Shown here piece by piece: positions 35,685 through 44,432 of a DNA stretch of 64,000 nucleotides (position 1 is the stretch's first letter; each line of letters begins with the position of its first letter). A model generated the notes under the pieces. That model made no database searches. It was not told the DNA's origin and worked only from the letters and a program-made list of their open reading frames with translations. This stretch comes from Clostridium sp. OS1-26 (lineage in GTDB: Bacteria; Bacillota; Clostridia; Clostridiales; Clostridiaceae), in assembly GCF_030915445.1 (NCBI RefSeq), contig NZ_CP133264.1, positions 310,001 to 374,000 on the forward strand, written 5' to 3'. A program made the translations under genes and the position numbers.

Positions 35685-36883
35685 TTTCCTAATGATTTAA
35701 TTCTATCTTCACTACTTACTATACTTGTAATTCTTACACCAAAATTTTCATCAACTACTACAACTTCACCATAAGCAACTTTTTTGCCGTTTACAAGTAT
35801 CTCTACTGGTTCTTCTGCTAATTTATCAAGCTCTATGAGAGACCCTGTTCCAAGATTTAATATATCCTTTATATTCTTTTTTGTACGTCCAAGAACAACA
35901 GATATTTCAAGAGGTACATCTAATATTAAATCTATATTTTTAGGCATACCTGCATTTGCTGGTGCCTGTGCTAGAGGCTGGAATGTTGCTTTGTGTACTT
36001 CCACAGCAGGCTGCTTAGGTACATCTGCAGGTTTTTCATATATATCATAAGACCCACTATACGCCGCTTGTGGTTCAGGCTGCATATACTGTATCTCAGG
36101 CTCAGAATACTGAGGTTTAGACTGTACACTTTGCGGCTGGGCCACATTTTGTGGTTCAGCTTGCTGTACGGCAGCTTGTGCCTCAGGTTCTTCCTGTCCC
36201 ATCATTATTGAAACTATTTTTTTAGCCGTAGCTACTGGCAACAGCTGCATTATATGGCTATCTACAAGATCGCCTATAGCTAGAGAAAATGATACTTTCA
36301 CAATTACTTCATCATCAGAAATATTCTCTGATAAAGGAGAAGTCAAATCAGTCCAAATTGTTGATAATGGCGGAGATATATTTACTTCTCTCATGAACAT
36401 GGTTGCCATCGATGTAGCTGCTGATCCTATCATCTGATTCATCGCTTCAGATACTGCACTTAATTCTATCTCTGAAAGATCCGCTACATTCTCAGAAACC
36501 GTTCCATCTCCACCCATCATTAGATTTGCAATTACAGCAGCATCTATTAACTTCATTACGAGAAGGTTTTCTCCAACTATACCACTGGTGTATTTAACCT
36601 CCAAAGCAATATTAGGAACTTCAAATTCATCCTTTAAATCCTTTAATCTCGTTAAAGTTACCACTGGTGTAGTTATATTAACCTGTTGAGCTATAATTGT
36701 AGAAAGTGCAGTGGAGGCTGATCCCATGGATATATTTCCAATCTCCCCAAGCAAATCCTTCTCTACATCTGACAGCTCAACTGCCGGTTGTTCTGTTGAT
36801 TGCTCTTCTGATGGGCTGGATTGCGTATCTCCTCCATTTAAAAGTGCATCTATTTCTTCTTGTGAAAGAAATCCATTACCCAT
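35681..36883 (-). CDS. fliY: Flagellar motor switch phosphatase FliY (CheC-FliN fusion)
   Basis: About 400 residues. Residues 1-15 (GNGFLSQEEIDALLNGG) are a FliM-like CheY-P binding peptide. The CheC-type phosphatase domain has both D/S-x3-E-x2-N motifs, near residues 50 (DLLGEIGN) and 145 (SAVSEAMN). A Gln/Pro-rich linker follows. The C-terminal SpoA/FliN domain (VPLEISVVLGRTKKNIKDIL) builds the C ring. The ATG at 36883 overlaps the fliM stop by 8 bp, so the two are coupled. Confidence 0.95.
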   Translation of the reverse strand: MGNGFLSQEEIDALLNGGDTQSSPSEEQSTEQPAVELSDVEKDLLGEIGNISMGSASTALSTIIAQQVNITTPVVTLTRLKDLKDEFEVPNIALEVKYTSGIVGENLLVMKLIDAAVIANLMMGGDGTVSENVADLSEIELSAVSEAMNQMIGSAATSMATMFMREVNISPPLSTIWTDLTSPLSENISDDEVIVKVSFSLAIGDLVDSHIMQLLPVATAKKIVSIMMGQEEPEAQAAVQQAEPQNVAQPQSVQSKPQYSEPEIQYMQPEPQAAYSGSYDIYEKPADVPKQPAVEVHKATFQPLAQAPANAGMPKNIDLILDVPLEISVVLGRTKKNIKDILNLGTGSLIELDKLAEEPVEILVNGKKVAYGEVVVVDENFGVRITSIVSSEDRIKSLGK

Positions 36884-37871
36884 AATTTTCCACATCCTTA
36901 TCTATAATATCTAGTATCTGAACACCCATATTTTTGCCCAATATTCCTGGCTTTCCGTAGTAATATGGTTCATCTTCCACCACTAATTTAATAGGACTAC
37001 TGATTTTTTCATCAAGCGTTATTACATCCCCTACACCAAGCCTTAAGAATTCATTCACAGTGATTTGCGCCCTTCCAAGCACAGCCGTCAGTTTTACATT
37101 AACTATATTAAGTCTTTCTCTTAATTTCTCCCTTGATTCCTGTAGTACATATTCGTCACTTTCTTGGAACCAGTATTGAACAACCAATTTATCAAGCACT
37201 TTTTCAATACTTAAGTATGGTATACAAATGTTTATAAAAGTACTACTTTTGCCCATTTCAACTGAGAAAGTAATTAATGCTACTGGTTCATTTGGTGCTA
37301 AAGTTTGGTTAAGAGCAGGGTTTGTTTCAAGACCCTCTATTTCCGGATGAACTTCTAATACATCCTCCCAGGCAAGTCTTAAATTAGATATGAGCCCTGA
37401 ATTTACAACCTTTATAATGTTTTTGTCAATATCTGTAAATTCTCTATTTTTAAACTTCCCAATTCCATTTCCTCCAAGCAGTACATCTATTACTTGAAAA
37501 ACAAATTGAGGGTTTGTCTCAAATAATACAGATCCATTTAAAGGAGGCATTTTAAATACCGTCAATATAGTTGGATTTGGTACTGAATGAATAAATTCTT
37601 CATAGGTTATTTGCTGTACAGACTCTATCTTTACTTTTACATTATTTCTAACTTGGGCAGTTAAATAGTTTGAAATTATTCTAGCGTAGTTGTCATGAAT
37701 AAGTTCTAAAGTCCTTATATGATCCTTGGAAAACTTTTGAGGACTTCTAAAATCATATGGTTTAACTTTTTGCTTGTCTTCTTCTTTGGGCATTTCATCT
37801 GGAGTAAGCTCTCCAGTTGATAAGGCAGCTAAAAGGGCATCAATCTCACTCTGTGACAATACGTCTGCCAT
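36876..37871 (-). CDS. fliM: Flagellar motor switch protein FliM
   Basis: 331 residues. N-terminal DVLSQSEIDALLAALS binds phospho-CheY; the middle is CheC-like without phosphatase residues; the C-terminal SpoA domain (LGRAQITVNEFLRLGVGDVI) joins the C ring. Upstream is a CheW gene and downstream fliY. Confidence 0.96.
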   Translation of the reverse strand: MADVLSQSEIDALLAALSTGELTPDEMPKEEDKQKVKPYDFRSPQKFSKDHIRTLELIHDNYARIISNYLTAQVRNNVKVKIESVQQITYEEFIHSVPNPTILTVFKMPPLNGSVLFETNPQFVFQVIDVLLGGNGIGKFKNREFTDIDKNIIKVVNSGLISNLRLAWEDVLEVHPEIEGLETNPALNQTLAPNEPVALITFSVEMGKSSTFINICIPYLSIEKVLDKLVVQYWFQESDEYVLQESREKLRERLNIVNVKLTAVLGRAQITVNEFLRLGVGDVITLDEKISSPIKLVVEDEPYYYGKPGILGKNMGVQILDIIDKDVENYG

Positions 37872-37905
37872 AGTTTTCCCTCATTTCTAAATGTTAGTAC
37901 AAATT

Positions 37906-38304
37906 CTAATTGGAAAGAAGTTTATCTATATCTATTAGCGTTACTATTCTATCCTTAAAGTTTATTACCCCTTCAATATAGGCTTTCTTTCCATCGTTGA
38001 GTTTTTCTATTAATTCTTCTTCAACATCTAAAACTTCATCTACTTGATCTACTGTTATACCAACTAATTCATCTTCCATTTCAAGTATAATAATATTATT
38101 TTGCTTTTCATCTTGTTTTGGAGTACCTAATAAAAGGTTTATATCTAAAAGTGAGATTACATTTCCTCTTAAATTTATAAGACCTTTTATATGAGCTGGT
38201 GCCTTTGGAACCTTTGTTATTTCCATAGCATCATTTATACTCTGAACTTTTCCAGTTTCCACTGCAAACTGTTCTTCATTTAATTTAAATATAACAACCT
38301 GCAT
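37906..38304 (-). CDS. cheW: Chemotaxis adaptor CheW (second copy)
   Basis: About 132 residues from ATG 38304, which has GGAGGTG 5 nt upstream. VVIFKLNEEQFAVETGKVQS and IKGLINLRGNVISLLDINLL are CheW-domain hallmarks. It couples receptors to CheA. Another cheW lies at 43.9 kb; this copy is in the fliM-fliY unit beyond the cheY terminator, so the two may be expressed differently. Confidence 0.93.
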   Translation of the reverse strand: MQVVIFKLNEEQFAVETGKVQSINDAMEITKVPKAPAHIKGLINLRGNVISLLDINLLLGTPKQDEKQNNIIILEMEDELVGITVDQVDEVLDVEEELIEKLNDGKKAYIEGVINFKDRIVTLIDIDKLLSN

Positions 38305-38414
38305 GGTTGCACCTCCAACTATTTTCGTAAGAATTTTTAATATCTTTAGCAAAATTTAATAAAATTTTAATATTTATTTTTCTTTTATTAAAAAACAAAT
38401 TAAAATTTAATGGA

Positions 38415-38438
38415 TAAAAAAGCCCTAAGGGCCTTTTC
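38415..38438 (-). terminator. Rho-independent terminator of the che operon
   Basis: Minus-strand AAAAGGCCC, loop TTA, GGGCTTTTTT, directly after the cheY stop. Confidence 0.9.
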
Positions 38439-38797
38439 TATCCTGTAATTTTTCTTATTGCTTCTAATACTCTATCTGGTTGGAATGGTTTTACTATAAA
38501 GTCTCTAGCTCCAGCCTTTATTGCATCCATAACCATTGTTTGTTGTCCCATAGCTGAACACATTATTATTTTTGCAGCCGGGTCAAAAGCTTTTATTTCC
38601 TTTACTGCTTCTATACCATCCATATCCGGCATAGTTATATCCATAGTTACAACATCTGGTTTTTCCTTTTTATATAGTTCTACTGCTTTTAATCCATTAT
38701 TTGCTTCTCCAACTATTTGAAAACCATTCTTTTCTAATATATCCTTTATCATCATTCTCATAAAAGCTGCATCGTCAACAATTAATATTTTTGCCAT
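38438..38797 (-). CDS. cheY: Chemotaxis response regulator CheY
   Basis: 119 residues, single receiver domain. Acid pocket in LIVDDAAFMR, phosphoacceptor Asp in VVTMDITMPDMDG near residue 54, switch Ser/Thr in MCSAMG, Lys in FIVKPFQ. Phosphorylated by CheA, it binds FliM and FliY. Last gene of the che unit. Confidence 0.96.
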   Translation of the reverse strand: MAKILIVDDAAFMRMMIKDILEKNGFQIVGEANNGLKAVELYKKEKPDVVTMDITMPDMDGIEAVKEIKAFDPAAKIIMCSAMGQQTMVMDAIKAGARDFIVKPFQPDRVLEAIRKITG

Positions 38798-38832
38798 TTT
38801 ATTCCCTCCAAATTTATTTACTCCTAATATTA

Positions 38833-39432
38833 TTAAAATACGCCTAATGTGCTTAATATTTTTTCTAGTGAACCAGGCATTGGTACATAATAAAAATGTC
38901 CTTTAATTTGTTCATTATCTTGTACAAACATAGTTTCTATGTCAAGTACATAGTCATCAAATTGTCCTGATTCAATAAATGTCGTAGAAAGTATAGCTCC
39001 AAGCATATCATATGTCACTGCTGGAACAGAAGGTGTTATGCATAATCCAGTAAATTTTGCAATTGCATTCATATATGAACTTGAAACTATATTTCCTATT
39101 TCTTGTACAACTGAGTTACCCATTTCACTTAAATACTCTTCTTTTTGTCCTGTTAAAGTTTCAACTAACTTTAAGGCAGTTTCTTTGTCAAAGACAAATA
39201 ATATATTTCCAGGAGTGTCTCCTAGTACCCTTACAATAACGCCTACAACTATTTCATCTCCTCCTATACTGGAGAAAATATCATCAAAAGGTACTATATT
39301 TATTGCAGGCACTGTCATATCTATCTTATTGTTTACTAACTGTGATAGAGATGTAGCTGCATTACCTGTGCCTATATTTCCTACTTCTCTTAATGCATCA
39401 AGCTGCATCGGAGTAAGATCCTGATAGGTCAT
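38833..39432 (-). CDS. cheC: CheY-P phosphatase CheC
   Basis: 199 residues. Both active-site motifs are present: DALREVGN near residue 12 and SVVQEIGN near 107. It removes phosphate from CheY and pairs with CheD, which is also in this operon, so the adaptation circuit is of the Bacillus type. Confidence 0.94.
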   Translation of the reverse strand: MTYQDLTPMQLDALREVGNIGTGNAATSLSQLVNNKIDMTVPAINIVPFDDIFSSIGGDEIVVGVIVRVLGDTPGNILFVFDKETALKLVETLTGQKEEYLSEMGNSVVQEIGNIVSSSYMNAIAKFTGLCITPSVPAVTYDMLGAILSTTFIESGQFDDYVLDIETMFVQDNEQIKGHFYYVPMPGSLEKILSTLGVF

Positions 39433-39445
39433 TATTTTTACCTCC

Positions 39446-41518
39446 TTAAATTAGAGCAGCAACATCTAATATTAGTGTTACAAGCCCATCTCCCAATATT
39501 GTTGCTCCTATATATTCTTTTAACCCTTGTAATGTCTTTCCAAGTGGCTTTATAACAATTTCTTTTTGTCCAAATAATCCATCAACCATAAGACCTACAG
39601 TCTTTTCTCCAACTTTAACTATAACTATATAATTTTTCTGAGCAGAGGATTTTTCAAGATCTAATCTCTTATGAAGTCTTATTAAAGGTATTACATTCCC
39701 ATTATGAATTATAACTTCTTTGCTATTAGTTCTCTTTACTAAATCATCACTATAGTCAATGACTCTGTCAATGTATCCTAAGGATATAGCCATAGTTTCT
39801 TCTCCTACTTTTACAAGTAGTGCTTGAATAATTTGTAATGTTAACGGAAGTCTTATTATAAATGTTGACCCCTTATCTCTCTCACTTATTACATCCACAG
39901 TTCCGCCAAGAGCTGATATTTTTGTTTTTACAACATCCATTCCAACTCCTCTACCGGAAATATCTGTTACTTGCTCATTTGTGCTAAATCCCTGCATAAA
40001 TATCAGATTTCTTATATCGTTATCTGACATACCATCGGTATTTATTCCTAATCTTTCTGCTTTCGCTTTTACTTTCCCTACTGGTATTCCAGCTCCATCA
40101 TCTTCAACCTTAATTACAGCTTTTGTACCTTCTTGGTAAGCTATTAACCTTATTTTCCCTACAAGGTCTTTTCCCTTTGCCATTCTTTCTTCTTTTGACT
40201 CTATACCATGGTCTGCAGCATTTCTTATTAAATGAATAAGAGGTTCTCCTATTTCATCTATTACAGTTCTATCAAGTTCTGTATCTGCACCTTGAATTAT
40301 AAGTTCCATTTCTTTTTCAAGCTCTACGGATAAATCCCTTATCATTCTTGGGAATCTATTGAACACTGTATCCAATGGAAGCATTCTTATTTTCATAACC
40401 AAATCTTGAAGATCAGAAGTAGTTCTTGCAACCTGCTCTAAAGTTTCATTTAGTTCATTAAGTCTGTAGCTGCTGCTTATCTGCTCTAGTCTTGTTCTAT
40501 GGATAACTAATTCAGATACCATGTTCATGAACTTATCCAATCTATCTAAGTCCACTCTTACAGATTGATGTGTTTTTTTGTGAACTTCTTTTTGAGCAGT
40601 CTTAGCATTATTGGTTTTCAATTGCACTGTATCTACAGCTGGTTTTGACTGTATAACCTCAGCTTCCTTTTCAACTTCCTTTTCAGCTACCTTAACTTTT
40701 ATCTCTTCTACCTTTAGCTGATCCTCCACAAGTTTCTTTGCTTTTTCTGCCTTTACATCTACATTATCGACTATAACTTTTTCTACTTCAGATATATTCA
40801 TTAAAATGTCATATATTTCTTCTTTTTTCTTTGTTGAAAGGAATACCAAATCTATTTCAAAGTCAAAGTTTTCACTTTCTATATCTTCTGCACTAGGAAT
40901 AGATTTTATTATTTCACCGCATTCTTCAAGCCCTTTAAATATTAAAAATGCTCTTGCAGATTTTAATAAGGTATCTTCACTCAATAATATTTTTATTTGA
41001 TATGCACTATACCCTCTGTCTTCTGCCTGCTTGACTATATTTATATCATATTCATTTAATTCTATAGGAGAATCTAAGTCAGAACCTTCTTCATTTTGCT
41101 CTTCTTGAAGAATCTCCTTAGTTTCTACATCTTCTATTTTTCCTTCTGTTATAGATTCAAGTTCACTTATTATTTCCTCAATTTGAATCTGCTCATCAAC
41201 TCCATCAGATATATTGTTAACCATCTGCTCAAGAGTGTCAAGGCATTTAAATAATACAGTAACAACCTTTTGAGTAACTTTTAGATGTCCTTCTCTAAAC
41301 TCTGATAAAACATCTTCCATTTTATGAGTTAACTCTGCCATTTCATTAAATCCCATTGTGGCTGCCATTCCTTTGATAGTGTGAGCTACTCTAAATATTT
41401 CGTTTAACTTATCTATATCATTTGGTTCCTGCTCCAACTGAAGCAGTGAATCATTTAATGTTTGTAGGTTGTCCATAGATTCTTCTAAAAACATAGATAA
41501 ATACTGTGATGTATCCAT
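39446..41518 (-). CDS. cheA: Chemotaxis histidine kinase CheA
   Basis: 690 residues. P1 with the phosphorylated His in RVAHTIKGMAATMGF near residue 47; P2-like region about 160-250; acidic/Lys linker; P3 dimerisation; P4 kinase with LIRNAADHGIES (N box) and DISGRGVGMDVVKT (G box); P5 CheW-like domain to the end. Phosphorylates CheY and CheB. Confidence 0.97.
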   Translation of the reverse strand: MDTSQYLSMFLEESMDNLQTLNDSLLQLEQEPNDIDKLNEIFRVAHTIKGMAATMGFNEMAELTHKMEDVLSEFREGHLKVTQKVVTVLFKCLDTLEQMVNNISDGVDEQIQIEEIISELESITEGKIEDVETKEILQEEQNEEGSDLDSPIELNEYDINIVKQAEDRGYSAYQIKILLSEDTLLKSARAFLIFKGLEECGEIIKSIPSAEDIESENFDFEIDLVFLSTKKKEEIYDILMNISEVEKVIVDNVDVKAEKAKKLVEDQLKVEEIKVKVAEKEVEKEAEVIQSKPAVDTVQLKTNNAKTAQKEVHKKTHQSVRVDLDRLDKFMNMVSELVIHRTRLEQISSSYRLNELNETLEQVARTTSDLQDLVMKIRMLPLDTVFNRFPRMIRDLSVELEKEMELIIQGADTELDRTVIDEIGEPLIHLIRNAADHGIESKEERMAKGKDLVGKIRLIAYQEGTKAVIKVEDDGAGIPVGKVKAKAERLGINTDGMSDNDIRNLIFMQGFSTNEQVTDISGRGVGMDVVKTKISALGGTVDVISERDKGSTFIIRLPLTLQIIQALLVKVGEETMAISLGYIDRVIDYSDDLVKRTNSKEVIIHNGNVIPLIRLHKRLDLEKSSAQKNYIVIVKVGEKTVGLMVDGLFGQKEIVIKPLGKTLQGLKEYIGATILGDGLVTLILDVAALI

Positions 41519-41533
41519 TTATATATTCCCTCC

Positions 41534-42301
41534 TTATAGTTTCCTGTATATAAATGTAGAAGCTTTTTCAAATCCATAGTCCCTATAATTATATATGCTT
41601 TCGGTAGCTCCCACAAATAATAATCCACCTTTTTTTAATGATTGACTGAATTTTTTGTATATTACATCTTTTACATCCTGATTAAAATATATTACCACAT
41701 TTCTACATACAATTAAATCAAAATCTTTTTCATAACTTTCAAGTATTAGGTCATGTTTTTTAAAAGTTACCATACTTTTTATTTTAGGACTTATACTATA
41801 TTTGTCGTCCGTTATAGTAAAATATTTATTTATATAATCCTTCTTTACATTTTTAATTTCGGAGGCAACATACTCGCCTTTTTTAGCTTTTTCAATTATA
41901 GTGCTGTCTATATCTGTAGCAATTATTTTATGCCTTACATTTGGTGAAAGATCGTCTAAATACATTGCTATCGAGTAAGGCTCTGCACCAATAGAACATG
42001 CTGCACTCCATATTTTAAGTGAGTTACTACTTTTTAAAAGTTCCCCTTTAAGTTTATTTTTTAGTTCTTCAAATATTTCAGGATTTCTAAAGAATTCGGA
42101 AACATTTATAGTTATAAAATCTAAAAATTTCTGCCTTTGAACTGGATCCTTTTTTAAAAGTACAATATATTCATCTACAGTTCTTACCCCTACCCTTGAC
42201 ATTAAACTATTTATTCTTCTGTGAAGTTGATTTGATTTGTATGCGGATAAGTTAATATTAAACTCTTTCAGCACCCACTGTTCAAATTGCACCATATCCA
42301 T
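41534..42301 (-). CDS. cheR: Chemotaxis protein methyltransferase CheR
   Basis: 255 residues. N-terminal helical domain, then the SAM site in KIWSAACSIGAEPYSIAMYL and DLIVCRNVVIYFNQ. Methylates receptor glutamates. 5 bp after cheB. Confidence 0.96.
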   Translation of the reverse strand: MDMVQFEQWVLKEFNINLSAYKSNQLHRRINSLMSRVGVRTVDEYIVLLKKDPVQRQKFLDFITINVSEFFRNPEIFEELKNKLKGELLKSSNSLKIWSAACSIGAEPYSIAMYLDDLSPNVRHKIIATDIDSTIIEKAKKGEYVASEIKNVKKDYINKYFTITDDKYSISPKIKSMVTFKKHDLILESYEKDFDLIVCRNVVIYFNQDVKDVIYKKFSQSLKKGGLLFVGATESIYNYRDYGFEKASTFIYRKL

Positions 42302-42306
42302 AAGAT

Positions 42307-43377
42307 CTACCCCCTATTTAGCTGACACTGTTTTATTATTTCATTTGCTACACTATCTATTGGCAATACTATATCAACCATACCTGTTTCATAAGCTGCC
42401 TTAGGCATACCGTATATGGTACATGTAGACTTGTCTTCTGCTATAGTAATACCTCCGCTTTTTTTAATCTCCACTGTTCCCTGAGCTCCATCTTTGCCCA
42501 TACCTGTAAGCACTACACTTATAGAATGTGGTCCATATATCTTTGCTGCTGATACAAATAACTTATCTGCCGCTGGACGCACACCCCATAAAGTTGGCTC
42601 GCTATTTAAGTGAATCCTTGTATCTGAGCCTATTTCCATATGGAAGCCTCCTTGTGCAATATATACTGTATCTTTTTCTATAGCCATGCCATCTGCTGCC
42701 TCTACTACCTTTATTCTGCTGTTTGAATTTAATCTTTCAGCAAAAGCCTTTGTAAATCCCACCGGCATATGCTGCACCACAAAAACTGGTACACCTAATC
42801 TTTCTGGCATAGCTGTTATAACTGCATATAATGCTTTTGGTCCCCCTGTTGATGCACCTATTACTACCGCTTCTATTTTATCATAACCTAATCTTTTAAT
42901 ACTTTTAGTTTCAATTTTTGGTCCTTCAGACATAACAACTTTAGGTACAACTTTGTGCTGCTGCACAGATACCTTTTTCTCATTAGCTAGCCTTATTTTC
43001 TGAACTAAGCCAGCCTTAACCTTATTTATATCTAGTGATATAGCTCCCGATGGCTTTGGTAGAAAATCAAAAGCCCCTGCTTCTAAGCACTCCATAGTTA
43101 GTTCTGGACCTCTTTGTGAAATACTGCTTAAGACTATTACAGGTATATTTACATTCAATTTTTTCATTTCCTTAAGAGCAGCAATCCCGTCCATCTTAGG
43201 CATTTCTACATCTAAGGTTATTATATCCGGCATAATTTTAGGCAGTTTTGTTAGTAAATCTTCTCCATTTCTTGCTGTGTATACTACTTCCATATCAGTT
43301 TCTTCATTTATCATATCAGAAATAATTTTTCTCATTAAGGCCGAATCATCTACTACTAAAACTTTTATTTTTCCCAA
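42307..43377 (-). CDS. cheB: Chemotaxis methylesterase CheB
   Basis: 356 residues. Receiver domain (VLVVDDSALMRKI, ITLDVEMPKMDG) then methylesterase with catalytic Ser in IGASTGGPKAL, His in VVQHMPVGFT and Asp in LTGMGKDGAQG. The start is TTG at 43377, with GGAG about 11 nt upstream. Confidence 0.96.
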   Translation of the reverse strand: MGKIKVLVVDDSALMRKIISDMINEETDMEVVYTARNGEDLLTKLPKIMPDIITLDVEMPKMDGIAALKEMKKLNVNIPVIVLSSISQRGPELTMECLEAGAFDFLPKPSGAISLDINKVKAGLVQKIRLANEKKVSVQQHKVVPKVVMSEGPKIETKSIKRLGYDKIEAVVIGASTGGPKALYAVITAMPERLGVPVFVVQHMPVGFTKAFAERLNSNSRIKVVEAADGMAIEKDTVYIAQGGFHMEIGSDTRIHLNSEPTLWGVRPAADKLFVSAAKIYGPHSISVVLTGMGKDGAQGTVEIKKSGGITIAEDKSTCTIYGMPKAAYETGMVDIVLPIDSVANEIIKQCQLNRG

Positions 43378-43399
43378 ACTATTATCACTCCATTAAATT

Positions 43400-43888
43400 T
43401 TATAGTTCTTTGATTCCCATTCCTACAGTTTTAATTTGAACTAACCCATCTGTAGTATCAAAAATCATGGTTCTCCCCTTATTGCCTCCAACATCTTCAG
43501 CAATTATAGGTATAGAATGTTTATTTAAAGTGTTTTTGACTGCTATCCCATTTCTGTTTCCTATATCCATAATCATACTTTTATCAGAAAAATTAAACAT
43601 AGATGCGCCTCCTGCTATTTTAGCTTTTAAATTTCTTTTGGAAGCTCCTAATTTTTCTAGTTCTGCTATTAATAATGGGATTGCTAAATCCGCAAATTTA
43701 AGCGGGTTTGTTACATTATTAAATTGAGTACTGTCCGGCAGCATTATATGTGCTAGCCCACCTAAAGCTCTTGTTCTGTCGTATAACACTATGCCTATGC
43801 AAGAACCCAATCCCACAGTTATAATTTTATCCGGAGAAGAGCCAGTATTCATATCTGCTATTCCCACTTTTATTTCTCGTTTTTCCAT
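43400..43888 (-). CDS. cheD: Chemoreceptor glutamine deamidase CheD
   Basis: About 162 residues from ATG 43888, which has AAAGGGTG 6 nt upstream; GTG 43897 lies in that site. Catalytic Cys in VGLGSCIGIVLYD and His in GGLAHIMLPDS. Deamidates receptors and activates CheC. Confidence 0.95.
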   Translation of the reverse strand: MEKREIKVGIADMNTGSSPDKIITVGLGSCIGIVLYDRTRALGGLAHIMLPDSTQFNNVTNPLKFADLAIPLLIAELEKLGASKRNLKAKIAGGASMFNFSDKSMIMDIGNRNGIAVKNTLNKHSIPIIAEDVGGNKGRTMIFDTTDGLVQIKTVGMGIKEL

Positions 43889-43910
43889 AGTATGCACCCT
43901 TTACTTCACG

Positions 43911-44357
43911 CTATATAAGCTTTTTTTCTTCTTCAGTAAGTATAGTGCCAAGATTTAAGAATATAATTATCTTGCCATCTATTTTAATTAACCCTTTTAT
44001 GTATCTCTGTGATATTCCTGCTACTATATCTGGTGCTGCTTCTATATTTTTATCGCTTACATCCCTTACTTCTGATACTATATCAACTATTATGCCTATT
44101 TTATTTCCATCCTGCTTGGCAACAATTATTTTTGCATCATTTTTAATTTCATCTTTTTCTAATCCAAATCTCTTTGTAAGAGATAATACAGGTAAAATGC
44201 TTCCTTCATAATTAATTACACCTTGTATAAAATTCGGTGAATCTGGAAGAGTTGTTGGCTCCTCATATCCTAAGATTCTTTCAACTTCCATGATATCCGT
44301 TGCATAATGTTCTCCATTTATACTAAATATTAACACTTTAACTTCCTTATTCTCCAT
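43911..44357 (-). CDS. cheW: Chemotaxis adaptor CheW (first copy)
   Basis: 148 residues. VLIFSINGEHYATDIMEVER and FIQGVINYEGSILPVLSLTK are CheW signatures. It is the second gene of the FapA-che operon. Confidence 0.94.
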   Translation of the reverse strand: MENKEVKVLIFSINGEHYATDIMEVERILGYEEPTTLPDSPNFIQGVINYEGSILPVLSLTKRFGLEKDEIKNDAKIIVAKQDGNKIGIIVDIVSEVRDVSDKNIEAAPDIVAGISQRYIKGLIKIDGKIIIFLNLGTILTEEEKKLI

Positions 44358-44432
44358 TATAATTCCTCCTCGTTAACTCTATAACACCATGCTACATAAA
44401 TTTTCTTTCTTACTTGCTGATTGACTTGTTCT